From JAFKKS01 sp050187875 (lineage in GTDB: Bacteria > Pseudomonadota > Alphaproteobacteria > Rhizobiales > Xanthobacteraceae): a stretch of DNA of 64,000 bases. The position numbers were made by a program, and so were the translations under genes. The notes under the pieces are model-generated. The model had not been told where the DNA came from and did not search any database. It was given only the letters and a program-made list of their open reading frames with translations. The number at the start of each line of letters is the position of its first letter. The stretch's first letter is position 1. Location: the NCBI GenBank assembly GCA_050187875.1, contig JBFWXB010000016.1, positions 1 to 64,000 of the forward strand, written 5' to 3'. This document shows positions 26,297 through 34,042 of the stretch, piece by piece.

Positions 26297-26749
26297 ATGG
26301 CCCTCAAGACCAAACATCTCGGGAAGCCGTCCCGCATTCCCGCCTCGCCGGCGAAAGCGGTGCTCGATCGCGTGCCCAACCCGCATGCGGACACGGATTA
26401 TGTCGCGCGCTTCACGGCGCCGGAATTCACCGCGCTCTGCCCGATCACCGCTCAGCCAGATTTTGCCACGCTTGTCATCGACTATGTGCCGGATCGTTGG
26501 TTGGTGGAGTCCAAGTCATTGAAGCTTTTCCTTGCAAGTTTCCGGAATCACGGCGCTTTTCATGAAGACTGCACGGTCGGCATCGGCAAGCGCCTGGTCG
26601 AGCGGCTGAAGCCGCGGTGGCTGCGGATCGGGGGATACTGGTATCCGCGTGGGGGCATGCCGATCGACGTGTTCTGGCAATTCGGCAAGCTACCGCAAGG
26701 CACCTGGGCGCCGGACCAGGGCGTGGCGCCTTACCGTGGACGCGGCTGA
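26297..26749 (+). CDS. queF: NADPH-dependent 7-cyano-7-deazaguanine (preQ0) reductase
   Basis: A 150-residue type I (unimodular) QueF that reduces preQ0 to preQ1 in queuosine synthesis. The start at MALKTKHLGK follows a CGGAGG ribosome-binding site. Catalytic Cys48 and Asp55 lie in TALCPITAQPDFATL. The NADPH/substrate motif ESKSLKLFLASFRNHG starts at residue 71, with FHE at 88-90. The stop is immediately followed by the start of the DUF1835 gene, so the pair is co-transcribed. I looked for a preQ1 riboswitch in the short leader and did not see one. Confidence 0.94.
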   Translation: MALKTKHLGKPSRIPASPAKAVLDRVPNPHADTDYVARFTAPEFTALCPITAQPDFATLVIDYVPDRWLVESKSLKLFLASFRNHGAFHEDCTVGIGKRLVERLKPRWLRIGGYWYPRGGMPIDVFWQFGKLPQGTWAPDQGVAPYRGRG

Positions 26750-27739
26750 ATGATGCCCCGCCTCATCATCACGAACGGCGACGCGGCGGCGGATCGCATC
26801 CGCGCTGCCGGGATAGAAGCGGAGGTCCTGCCGTGGCGCGACGTGCTCTACGAAGGGCCGGTGCCGGCGGGCCTCATCCTCGAAGCACTCTCCCTGATCC
26901 GTGCCCAGTTTCTCGCGTCGGAGCTGTCGCGGCCGGCGACGGAACTGCTCGATAATTTCGCCGCACGCGACGCCGCCGTGCGCAACCACGGCCAGCATGA
27001 GCGCGTCGAGCTCTGGTTCGAGCATGACCTTTACGACCAACTGCAGCTCGTTCAGCTCCTGACCTTCTTTGCTGACGAGGGGCGGCTGGAAGGCCTCTAT
27101 CTCGTGCAGGCGCAGGATTATCTCGGCCTGCAGAGCGAGGAGGCGCTGCGCGAATTGCAGACGACAGCGCGCCCGATCACGCCGCGGCATTTCGACAACG
27201 CCAAGCGCGCCTGGGAAGCTTTCACGTCGCCGACGCCGGAAGCGCTCGCCCTTCTCGCGCAGCTCGATCTGCCGGCCCTGCCCTGCTTGGCGACGGCGCT
27301 ACGCCGCCTGCTGCTCGAACTGCCGGCGCAGCATTCCGGCCTTTCGGCCACGGAAGAAAACATCCTGCGCTCGCTCGCCGAGGCGCCGGCGCAGGTCGGG
27401 CCACTGTTCGGCACGGTCGAAGCGAAGGAGCCCGCGCGCTTCATGTCCGATCTGAGCTTCTTCCGCCGGATCGACGGGCTTGCATTCGCGCCGCAGCCAT
27501 TGGTCGCCGGACTGCGCGTGCCCTCGAGCGAATGCGCACAGGGCCCCGACAGCGCGCGCTACCGCATGTACGCGCGCTCGGAGCTCACCCTCACCGACGC
27601 CGGACGGGCGACGTTGGCCGGACAATTCGACCATGCGCGGGAAAACAAGATCGATCGCTGGTTCGGCGGTACGCATCTGACGCCGGACACGCTCTGGCGG
27701 CGCGACGCACGCGACGGCGTCATCGCGCCAGTGGCTTAG
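26750..27739 (+). CDS. DUF1835-domain protein of unknown function
   Basis: A 329-residue protein with the DUF1835 N-terminus (LIITNGDAAADRIRAAGIEAEVLPWRDVLYEGPV) and a conserved acidic/aromatic stretch, ERVELWFEHDLYDQLQLVQLL cut here to its core WFEHDLYDQ near residues 91-99. A C-terminal helical part carries ARENKIDRWFGGTHL. No signal peptide or membrane segment. The function of the family is unknown to me. The start codon abuts the queF stop, and a second ATG follows directly. The last four bases overlap the stop of the convergent thiE/tenI gene, leaving no room for a terminator between the two units. Confidence 0.75.
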   Translation: MMPRLIITNGDAAADRIRAAGIEAEVLPWRDVLYEGPVPAGLILEALSLIRAQFLASELSRPATELLDNFAARDAAVRNHGQHERVELWFEHDLYDQLQLVQLLTFFADEGRLEGLYLVQAQDYLGLQSEEALRELQTTARPITPRHFDNAKRAWEAFTSPTPEALALLAQLDLPALPCLATALRRLLLELPAQHSGLSATEENILRSLAEAPAQVGPLFGTVEAKEPARFMSDLSFFRRIDGLAFAPQPLVAGLRVPSSECAQGPDSARYRMYARSELTLTDAGRATLAGQFDHARENKIDRWFGGTHLTPDTLWRRDARDGVIAPVA

Positions 27740-28359
27740 ACAGCCGTCCCCCACGCCGCGATCAGCGCCTGCACCTCCGCGCCGGGATCATGGGCGCGCA
27801 TGACGCCGCCCATGACGGCAATGCCTGCAACACCGGCAGCGCGCAGTGTCGCGACGTTATCGGACGTGACGCCGCCGATGCCGATCACGGGAAGCGAGGT
27901 GGCGGCCGCTATCGCGCGCAATCCGTCGAGCCCGAGTGCGGGACCGTAGCCCGGCTTGCTTTTGGTGAGGAACGCCGGCCCCGCGACGATGTAATCGACC
28001 AGGAACGGGTTCGCAGCCGCCGCCTCGCCGGCGCCATGAACCGACAGACCGAGCAGTTTGTTTCGACCGAGCGCAGCACGTGCGGCTTCGACGTCCCCGC
28101 CCGCCGGCAGATGCAGCCCGGCAAGGTCGGCGGCCAGCGCGGGATCAGCGGCGTGGATCGTGAGCGCCGCGTTCCATTTCGCCGCGACCGGAATCAGCGC
28201 ATCGCGCAGCGCCAGAAGATCGTCGTGCGCCAAATCCTTTTCGCGGATGCTCGCCCAGCGGCAGCCGGCGGCAAAGGCCGCTGCGAGGATATCGGGAAGC
28301 GGTGTTCGCGCCTGGCTGCGGTCGATGACGAGAAGGAGCGGCGGATCGGAAAGCGTCAC
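27736..28359 (-). CDS. Thiamine phosphate synthase / TenI family protein
   Basis: A 207-residue TIM barrel of the ThiE/TenI family, last gene of thiO-thiS-thiG-thiE. Motifs kept are SIREKDL, VDYIVAGPAFLTKSK, LPVIGIGGVTSDN and AGIAVMGGVM. The pyrophosphate/Mg site of ThiE is altered. The usual Asn-Asp of the IND motif is His-Ala (TIHAAD), and the HLGQ loop reads LHLPAGGD. LGLSVHGAGEA and GIAVMGG instead resemble TenI, the thiazole tautomerase that aromatises the ThiG product. Position in the thiazole operon suits TenI, while the equivalent gene in Rhizobium thiCOGE is called thiE. Either activity is possible. The start overlaps the thiG stop by four bases. Confidence 0.8.
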   Translation of the reverse strand: MTLSDPPLLLVIDRSQARTPLPDILAAAFAAGCRWASIREKDLAHDDLLALRDALIPVAAKWNAALTIHAADPALAADLAGLHLPAGGDVEAARAALGRNKLLGLSVHGAGEAAAANPFLVDYIVAGPAFLTKSKPGYGPALGLDGLRAIAAATSLPVIGIGGVTSDNVATLRAAGVAGIAVMGGVMRAHDPGAEVQALIAAWGTAV

Positions 28360-29126
28360 GTTCCGACGAGACCGAATTGCGGACTCGACGGCTCCGCATT
28401 GACGCGCTTCGGAATGCGGCCCGAAAGACGCGCAAGCCGTCCGGCTTCGACCCCGGCTTTCATGGCCGCCGCCATGCGCACGGGATCGTTCGCCCTCGAC
28501 ACCGCCGTGTTGAGAAGCACCGCGGAGCAGCCAAGCTCCATCGCCAGCGCCGCATCGGAGGCGGTGCCGATGCCGGCATCAAGCACCACCGGCACCGGCG
28601 AGCGAGCGCAGATGAGTTCGATCAGATGCGGATTGGAGATGCCGAGGCCGGAGCCGATCGGCGAGCCGAGCGGCATCACCGCCGCTGCGCCGACATCGGC
28701 GAGCTTGCGACAGGTGACCGGATCGTCGTTGCAGTACGGCAGTACGATGAAGCCCTTGCCGACGAGTTCTTCCGTGGCGCGGACAAGCGCCTCGACATCG
28801 GGATAAAGCAGTTCGCGATCACCTATGACTTCGAGCTTCACCCAGTTGGTGTCGAGCGCCTCGCGCGCTAACTCGGCGGTGAGGATCGCGTCCTTCGCCG
28901 TCTGACAGCCCGCGGTGTTGGGAAGGAAATGCGCGCGGCCCGCAAGAAGATCGACGAGGCTTTCCTCTTCGCCGGCCAAGCTGATGCGGCGGATCGAGGC
29001 GGTGACGAGCTCGCTGCCGCTTGCTTTGAGCGCATCGAGCATCACCTGCCGGTTCGGATAGCCGGCGGTCCCGAGGAAGAGCCGCGAGTTGAGACTGCGG
29101 CCGGCGATGGTGAGGGTGTCGGTCAT
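28356..29126 (-). CDS. thiG: Thiazole synthase ThiG
   Basis: A 256-residue TIM-barrel enzyme that builds the thiazole phosphate ring from deoxyxylulose phosphate, dehydroglycine and the ThiS thiocarboxylate. The start is set at MTDTLTIAGRSLNSRLFLGT. The Schiff-base lysine lies in NWVKLEVIGD, and phosphate-binding motifs are PLGSPIGSGLGI and VLDAGIGTASDAALAMELG. A longer frame exists up to 29255, but its extra 43 codons are translation of an intergenic palindromic repeat and should not be annotated as protein. ATGA overlap with the downstream ThiE/TenI gene. Confidence 0.94.
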   Translation of the reverse strand: MTDTLTIAGRSLNSRLFLGTAGYPNRQVMLDALKASGSELVTASIRRISLAGEEESLVDLLAGRAHFLPNTAGCQTAKDAILTAELAREALDTNWVKLEVIGDRELLYPDVEALVRATEELVGKGFIVLPYCNDDPVTCRKLADVGAAAVMPLGSPIGSGLGISNPHLIELICARSPVPVVLDAGIGTASDAALAMELGCSAVLLNTAVSRANDPVRMAAAMKAGVEAGRLARLSGRIPKRVNAEPSSPQFGLVGT

Positions 29127-29136
29127 ACTTTTTCTC

Positions 29137-29237
29137 GTCATTCCGGGGCACGGGCGCAGCCCGTGAACCTGGAATCCATAATCCCAGCTGCGGCGTATGG
29201 ATTCCGGGCTCGCCGCGATGCGGCGCCCCGGAATGAC
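29137..29237. repeat. Extragenic palindromic repeat between thiS and thiG
   Basis: A 101-base imperfect palindrome with exact 13-base ends GTCATTCCGGGGC (29137-29149) and its complement (29225-29237). Inner 10-base arms are GGAATCCATA (29171-29180) and TATGGATTCC (29196-29205). By recollection this matches an abundant repeat of Bradyrhizobium-like genomes that gives spurious reading of VIPGRR...ASPESI-type peptide. It lies inside the thi operon without breaking it. Confidence 0.85.
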
Positions 29238-29258
29238 ATAGGCCGGGATGAACACATA

Positions 29259-29495
29259 CTATCCGCCTTGCTTCGCGTGCACGATCTCGACCGCGTCATC
29301 AGCGCGCAAGGCCGTGTCGGCCCACGCCGCGCGCGGCACGACCGCGCCGTTGAGCGCGACTGCGACGCCACGGGCGCCGGTGTCGATGCCTTTGTCCGCG
29401 AGCAAGGCGCTCAGCGTATCGGCCGCGACCGCTTCCTGCTTTCCGTTCACCTGAATCATCATCGTCGGATCATAGCCACTTGCTTTGAGACTCAT
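29259..29495 (-). CDS. thiS: Sulfur carrier protein ThiS
   Basis: A ubiquitin-like sulfur carrier of 78 residues (or 66-67 if translation begins at MMIQVNGKQ, 29459-29462). The C-terminal Gly-Gly that is adenylated and thiocarboxylated is present (HAKQGG). The conserved MIQVNGK start and VALNGAVVPRAAW are typical. The longer start is kept because its ATG overlaps the thiO stop (ATGA) and a GGCGGCGGA stretch precedes it. Shorter starts match the family length better but lack a ribosome-binding site. Confidence 0.9.
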   Translation of the reverse strand: MSLKASGYDPTMMIQVNGKQEAVAADTLSALLADKGIDTGARGVAVALNGAVVPRAAWADTALRADDAVEIVHAKQGG

Positions 29496-30655
29496 TCCGC
29501 CGCCTGCGCCGGCGCAAAACGTTCGATGCCGAAAGGCTGCACGAGCGCATCCATCTCGCTTTCGGCGACGAAGCGGGCGATGGCATTGGCCGTCACCGGC
29601 GTCAACAGAATGCCGTTGCGATGGTGTCCGGTAGCGTAGACGAGGCTTGGCACCGCAGCGGGACCGAGGATCGGCGCATCGTCACGACTGCCCGGACGAT
29701 GCCCGACCCAGGTTTCGACGATCGGAAGCTCTTCGATCGCCGGAATCACGCGCCATGCCGCTTCGAGAAGCGTGAGCATTCCGCCCGCCGTCAGCGTCGC
29801 GTCAAAGCCCTTTTCCTCGACGGTCGCGCCCAGGAGAAGGCGGCCGTCATTGCGCGGCACCATGTAGATATTCGGCCCCCAGAGAACATGCGTCAGCAAA
29901 GGCGCCGCCGCATCCATCTGCAGTGTAAGCACCTGGCCCTTGATCGGGCGCACCGGCGGGCGGAGCTCCGCCGGCAGGCCTTCAATGCCGCGTGTCCAAG
30001 GTCCCGCTGCGAGGACCGTGATATCGGCGCGCATCTCGCGGCCGTCCGTCAAAGCGAAACCAGCGACCCGCCCACGCTCGACCAGAAGGCGCGCGACCGG
30101 CGCATGTTCGTGAAGGCTCACCCCCGCCCGCTCCGCTGCAATCCGCAGCGCCGCCGCGAGCTTGCGATTGTCGGCCTGATGATCTTGCGGCGACCACAGC
30201 GCACCGGCCAGTCGGGCGCCGAGATGCGGCTCGCGCTTGCGCGCTTGGGCCGCCGTGATCCATTCCACCGGCAAGCCGAGGTGCTTCTGGAAATCGAGAT
30301 GGTGATGGATGCGCGCCTGATCGTCGGCGGTGAGCGCGACGACGAGCGTGCCCTCCTGCCGCAGGTCGATGCTCATTCCGGAGGCCGCTTCGAGCTCCGC
30401 CGCGAAATCGGGCCAGAGCGCCTGGCTCGCGCGGCCGAGCGCGATGAGATTCTCTTCGCCAGGCTCGGCCTCGGCGCAGGCCGCGAGCATGCCGGCAGCC
30501 GCATGGCTCGCCCCAGAACCGGCCGCGCCTTTGTCGACCACCGTAACCGTATGGCCGCGCTGCGCCAGCCGCCAGGCGATGCCAAGCCCGATCACGCCGG
30601 CGCCAATGACGGCTACGTTTGAATGTTTGGAAATGGAATTTACGAGGCTGCCCAT
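29492..30655 (-). CDS. thiO: Glycine oxidase ThiO
   Basis: A 387-residue FAD-dependent oxidase that makes dehydroglycine for thiazole synthesis. The dinucleotide-binding motif VAVIGAGVIGLGIAWRLAQ begins at about residue 14. Family signatures are GAAGSGASHAAAGMLA, GRLLLGATVEEKGFD and YATGHHRNGILLTP near the C-terminus. It is the first gene of thiO-thiS-thiG-thiE/tenI and begins eight bases downstream of the conserved core of a TPP riboswitch, so its translation should fall when thiamine pyrophosphate is plentiful. The thiC gene that heads the homologous rhizobial operon is not present here. Confidence 0.93.
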   Translation of the reverse strand: MGSLVNSISKHSNVAVIGAGVIGLGIAWRLAQRGHTVTVVDKGAAGSGASHAAAGMLAACAEAEPGEENLIALGRASQALWPDFAAELEAASGMSIDLRQEGTLVVALTADDQARIHHHLDFQKHLGLPVEWITAAQARKREPHLGARLAGALWSPQDHQADNRKLAAALRIAAERAGVSLHEHAPVARLLVERGRVAGFALTDGREMRADITVLAAGPWTRGIEGLPAELRPPVRPIKGQVLTLQMDAAAPLLTHVLWGPNIYMVPRNDGRLLLGATVEEKGFDATLTAGGMLTLLEAAWRVIPAIEELPIVETWVGHRPGSRDDAPILGPAAVPSLVYATGHHRNGILLTPVTANAIARFVAESEMDALVQPFGIERFAPAQAAE

Positions 30656-30661
30656 TTTGGC

Positions 30662-30738
30662 GGCTCCCTACGCTGGAATGACCCAGACAGGTTCGATGGG
30701 TGTGCTCTCAGCCGCGGCAGCTGCCGCGGCACCCCAGG
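30662..30738 (-). promoter_or_regulatory. TPP riboswitch (THI element) upstream of thiO
   Basis: Read on the minus strand, the element carries the conserved blocks GGGGTGCC, GGCTGAGAG, ACCCATCGAACCTG, CTGGGTCATTCCAGCGTAGGGA in order, with a GC-rich variable stem (GCGGCAGCTGCCGC) between the first two. The final GTAGGGAG core is also the only Shine-Dalgarno-like sequence for thiO, eight bases before its ATG, so ligand binding would be expected to block ribosome access directly. No terminator hairpin is visible between aptamer and gene. Confidence 0.95.
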
Positions 30739-30785
30739 CCGATGGGCTTAATATCGGCTTTTTCGGGCGCGGCGACAAGGTCGCC

Positions 30786-31982
30786 TCATGCGTCTTTTCG
30801 CCCAGCCCCATGCAGCAGCCGCGCCACAGTGAAGCCCACCAGAACCATGACAATGCCTCCGGCGACGAGCGTCGCCGAAGGGCCGACGGCGGCGAAGCCG
30901 ACCGAGTACAGGACCGGGCCCAGCGCCTGCCCCAGGAAGTAGGAAAAGGAGTGCATCGAGACGGCCGTGCCGCGCGCTGTCGGGGCGAGCTCCGTCATCT
31001 GGACCTGGATCGAGGCGTGCAGGAGGAAGAAGCCGAAACCCATGGCCGCCATCGTCGCGAACTGCACCGGCCAGTGCGGGAGCGTCGCTTCGATCACCAG
31101 GCTCAGGCCGGCGATGAGGCCGCCGCCGATCATGATACGGCGCTGGCCGAAGAGCTTGATGAGCGTGCCGACCGTTACCGAATAAAGCAAGCCTCCGGCA
31201 GCGAAAGCGCCGATCACAAGGCCGGCGATGCCGGCGCGCGGCTCGCCGGTCAAGCTGAGGAGATAGGCGACGTAAGGAAAAATGCCGAACAGCGCCGCGC
31301 CTTCGGTGAAGACGGCGCCGTAGCAGACCTTGGCGCGCGGATTGGAAAAGACCTGCCGATAGTTCGCAAAAGCGGCGACGAGGTCGACGCGCTCGGCGCG
31401 GCGCACCGGCACCTTGCGCAAACCAAAGGCCGTACCGGCGAAGGCGAAGACCATGGCCGTGCCCGCGGCCACAAAGACCCCGCGCCAGCCGACCAGGTCG
31501 GCGAGGATTCCGGACGCCATCGCGCCGGTGAGAAGCCCGCCGATGCTGCCGATGAGAATGCGTGCGATCGCGATCTGACGCGATTGCATCGGCACCATGT
31601 CGCCGAGGAGCGCGATCGAGACGGGAAAGATGCCGGCGCCCGCCATCCCGGCGAGGATGCGCGCGGCAAGGAGCATGGGAAAATTCGGCGCCAGCGCTGC
31701 CGCGACTGCGCTCAAGCCGAGCACGGCAACGCAGGCGGTGATGACGCGCGTCTTGCCGACGAGATCGCCCAAGGGCCCGAGGATCGGTTGCATCAGCGCA
31801 AAGGGCAGCGCAAAGGCCGTACCGAGCAGCGCCGCCGTGTCGACGTCGACAGCGAAGTCGGCCGCGACGCTCGGCACGATCGGATCGGCCAGCCGCACGA
31901 AGAGCGAGGCGGCGAAGTTGATGCCGGCGAGGAGAAGCAGGACGCGCGAGATGCTTGGCGGCGGGGGAACTTCCGTACTCAT
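30786..31982 (-). CDS. MFS transporter
   Basis: A 398-residue, 12-helix major facilitator. The motif-A-like loop LGPLGDLVGKTRVI lies after helix 2, and RILAGMAGAGIFPVSIALLGDM in helices 4-5 is typical of drug:proton antiporter-type carriers. The C-terminal half has SMHSFSYFLGQALGPVLYSVG. The substrate is unknown. It is 9 bp downstream of the glutathionylspermidine-synthase-like gene and ends 47 bp before the TPP riboswitch, so it belongs to the upstream unit, not the thiamine operon. Confidence 0.85.
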   Translation of the reverse strand: MSTEVPPPPSISRVLLLLAGINFAASLFVRLADPIVPSVAADFAVDVDTAALLGTAFALPFALMQPILGPLGDLVGKTRVITACVAVLGLSAVAAALAPNFPMLLAARILAGMAGAGIFPVSIALLGDMVPMQSRQIAIARILIGSIGGLLTGAMASGILADLVGWRGVFVAAGTAMVFAFAGTAFGLRKVPVRRAERVDLVAAFANYRQVFSNPRAKVCYGAVFTEGAALFGIFPYVAYLLSLTGEPRAGIAGLVIGAFAAGGLLYSVTVGTLIKLFGQRRIMIGGGLIAGLSLVIEATLPHWPVQFATMAAMGFGFFLLHASIQVQMTELAPTARGTAVSMHSFSYFLGQALGPVLYSVGFAAVGPSATLVAGGIVMVLVGFTVARLLHGAGRKDA

Positions 31983-31991
31983 CGACGCGAT

Positions 31992-33155
31992 TTAGCCTAC
32001 GATCGCGTGCGGAAGAAATCGCGACGTGTTGCGCGTGATCGGGTCGCCGTCCTCGCGGATCGACAAGGCGCACGGAGTATCGCGGACCATCCACGCGCCG
32101 ACGACGGTGAAATTGCCGTCATATTGCGGCAATGGCGCCAGCGCCTGACGGATGAAGCCTTCGCTTCCATAGGGGCCATCATCCGCGGCGACGGTCGTCC
32201 CGCTTGTGACGATCGTGACGTTCGCGCCCTCGCGCGAATAAAGCGGCTTGCGCACATACGTTTCGCCAAGTGCGCGCACGCCTTCCGCATCGTCGTCGAA
32301 CGCCGCCGGCAAGAGATTCGGATGGCGGGGAAACATCGCCCAGAGGAGCGGCAGGATGCCCTTGTTGGAGAGGATCGCCTTCCACGGCGGCTCCAAAAAC
32401 TGCGTTGCCGCGCCGGGAAGCGAAGGGCCGAAGGCCTCGCGGAACATCCACTCCCACGGATAGAGCTTGAAGAGGAGGTCGATCGGCGCCTCGTTGAGGT
32501 CGACGAACTGTCCCTTGGCGGTACGGCCGATGTCATCCATCGCCAGCATCGTCGTAACGAGGCCCGCCTGGCGCGCGCAGTCCTCGATGTAGCGCAGCGT
32601 GCCGCCGTCTTCGGCATCGTCGATCGCGCCGGCGAGATGCAGCGCACGCCCGGCGCCGATCTCCTTCCAGGCCGCGATCAAACGCTCGTGCAGCGAATTG
32701 AACTGATCGGCCGTCTTCGGCACGATTTGCCGCGCGATCGCGTCCTCGAGCCAGAGCCATTGGAATACGCCGGTTTCAAACACCGAGGTCGGCGTGTCGG
32801 CATTGTATTCGAGAAGCTTCGCGGGCCCCTGCCCGTCATAGCGGAGATCGAAACGGCCATAGAGGCTCGGCTCGCCGCGCTTCCAGCTCGCGGCGATGAA
32901 ATTCCAATAGCGCTCGGGGATGGCGAGGCGGCGCAGGATGCGCTCGTCCTCGACGGCCTTCGCCACCAGCTCGCGGCACATGCCGTCGAGCTCGGCGGCC
33001 GGCGCTTCAATGTCGCGCTCGATCTCGCGCAGCGTGAAGGCGTAATACGCGCGCTCATCCCAGTAACGTTCGCCATCGATCGTGTGGAAGGTGAAGCCGG
33101 TCTCGGCAGCGCGCTCCCGCCAGTCCGCGCGTTCATCGCAGAGGATGCGTTGCAT
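31992..33155 (-). CDS. Glutathionylspermidine synthase-like protein (YjfC/YgiC family)
   Basis: A 387-residue ATP-grasp protein of the glutathionylspermidine synthase pre-ATP-grasp family. Signatures are LRYDGQGPAKLLEYNADTPT with the conserved YNADTPTS, VFQWLWLEDA, FKLYPWEWMF, ILSNKGILPLLW and KPLYSREGANV. The E. coli homologues YgiC and YjfC have the synthetase fold without the amidase half and their peptide substrate is not settled. It follows a DUF1190 gene by three bases and a DUF350 gene, the same trio as E. coli yjfL-yjfM-yjfC, so the three likely act together at the inner membrane. Confidence 0.87.
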   Translation of the reverse strand: MQRILCDERADWRERAAETGFTFHTIDGERYWDERAYYAFTLREIERDIEAPAAELDGMCRELVAKAVEDERILRRLAIPERYWNFIAASWKRGEPSLYGRFDLRYDGQGPAKLLEYNADTPTSVFETGVFQWLWLEDAIARQIVPKTADQFNSLHERLIAAWKEIGAGRALHLAGAIDDAEDGGTLRYIEDCARQAGLVTTMLAMDDIGRTAKGQFVDLNEAPIDLLFKLYPWEWMFREAFGPSLPGAATQFLEPPWKAILSNKGILPLLWAMFPRHPNLLPAAFDDDAEGVRALGETYVRKPLYSREGANVTIVTSGTTVAADDGPYGSEGFIRQALAPLPQYDGNFTVVGAWMVRDTPCALSIREDGDPITRNTSRFLPHAIVG

Positions 33156-33158
33156 GAG

Positions 33159-33581
33159 TCAGCTCGATGCGTGCCCGCCCATGGAGTGGCCGGTCGAGCC
33201 GAAGCCGCCGCGCGACGTTGTCGACGTCGATCGTGACGCGACGCCGGGACGGCTTGCGCTCGTCCGCGCCGTCGTTGTCGACGACGAACGCGCCCCCCAC
33301 GATCCCCACAGCCAAGAGGAGTGCGAGGAGGAGCGGCTGGACGAACCACTCGACCACGAACGACTGCGCGGCCCGCACGGACTGGCGGGCGTTGGGCCTG
33401 GCGGCACACCGGGCGCAACGCGTGATGAAATACCTGATGCAGCCCCTGGTGTGGGCGGCACGCCGGTCCCCGCCGCAGCCGGTGGCGTGTCGCAGCGGTC
33501 GCTCGGCATCATGGCGTAGCCGCCAGCGCCCGCCGCGGTGACGCCGCCGAGAAGCAGAGCGACCTGCGCGGAGCGCTTCAT
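33159..33581 (-). CDS. DUF1190 (YgiB/YjfM-like) secreted low-complexity protein
   Basis: A 140-residue protein with an N-terminal hydrophobic signal-like segment (VALLLGGVTAAGAGGYAMM), a Pro/Gly/Ala region, and a Ser-rich tail ending in RGGFGSTGHSMGGHASS. The RGGFG ending and the genomic partner (glutathionylspermidine-synthase-like gene three bases downstream) match YgiB/YjfM. A hydrophobic-looking interruption, WLWGSWGARSSS at about residues 90-101, is unusual and may reflect divergence. Identity relies on the tail and on context. Function unknown. Confidence 0.65.
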   Translation of the reverse strand: MKRSAQVALLLGGVTAAGAGGYAMMPSDRCDTPPAAAGTGVPPTPGAASGISSRVAPGVPPGPTPASPCGPRSRSWSSGSSSRSSSHSSWLWGSWGARSSSTTTARTSASRPGVASRSTSTTSRGGFGSTGHSMGGHASS

Positions 33582-33588
33582 GGCGGGC

Positions 33589-33993
33589 TCAATAGGTCAT
33601 GGCCGCAGCGCTTAAGAGACCCGCGACGAGCGAGGTCAGGCCGAGCCAGATCGCCGGCGCGAGCTCGCCGCTCGCAATCCGCTTCGAAAGCTCCGGCACC
33701 GGAATGCGCGCCGCGAAATAGACGATCAGCTGAACGATCAGCGCTATGAAGCTCCAGATGACGCAATCGGCGATGTCGGACGAATGGGCGATGGCGCTCG
33801 CGACCGGCAGCGCGAAGCCGAGCAGACTGAGGCCAAGGGCCAGCGCGACGCCGGGAACATTGGCCCGGATCAAGCTGAACTCGTCATGCGCCGTAATGCG
33901 CGTGTAGATGAACAGGTAGAGCAGAACGACGAGCGCAGAAACGCAGAAGTAAAGGAGGAAGGCAGGCAGCCCCTGCAGCGAAGCGAGAACCAT
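33589..33993 (-). CDS. DUF350 membrane protein (YjfL-like)
   Basis: About 134 residues from MVLASLQGLP, preceded by a GGGGGCG stretch; in-frame starts at 34011 and 34038 are also possible. Four transmembrane helices are seen: LPAFLLYFCVSALVVLLYLFI, VALALGLSLLGFALPVASAIA, CVIWSFIALIVQLIVYFAA and IWLGLTSLVAGLLSAAAM. The internal motif LGFALPVASAIAHS fits DUF350. It is the first of the DUF350-DUF1190-synthetase trio and follows kdsA by 49 bp. No function is established. Confidence 0.8.
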   Translation of the reverse strand: MVLASLQGLPAFLLYFCVSALVVLLYLFIYTRITAHDEFSLIRANVPGVALALGLSLLGFALPVASAIAHSSDIADCVIWSFIALIVQLIVYFAARIPVPELSKRIASGELAPAIWLGLTSLVAGLLSAAAMTY

Positions 33994-34042
33994 GACGCGC
34001 CCCCGAGTCATGGCGCCGGAATCGTCCGGCACCACCATGAGC

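Noticed and set aside
28356..29255. ThiG of 299 residues from the most upstream start
   Set aside because: The first 43 codons are translation of an extragenic palindromic repeat; MTDTLTIAG at 29126 begins the conserved protein.
30330..33236. A 968-codon open frame on the plus strand
   Set aside because: It is antisense to thiO, the MFS gene and the glutathionylspermidine-synthase-like gene, all with clear homology. It is Arg/Ala/His/Asp-rich, as expected from the mirror frame of GC-rich genes.
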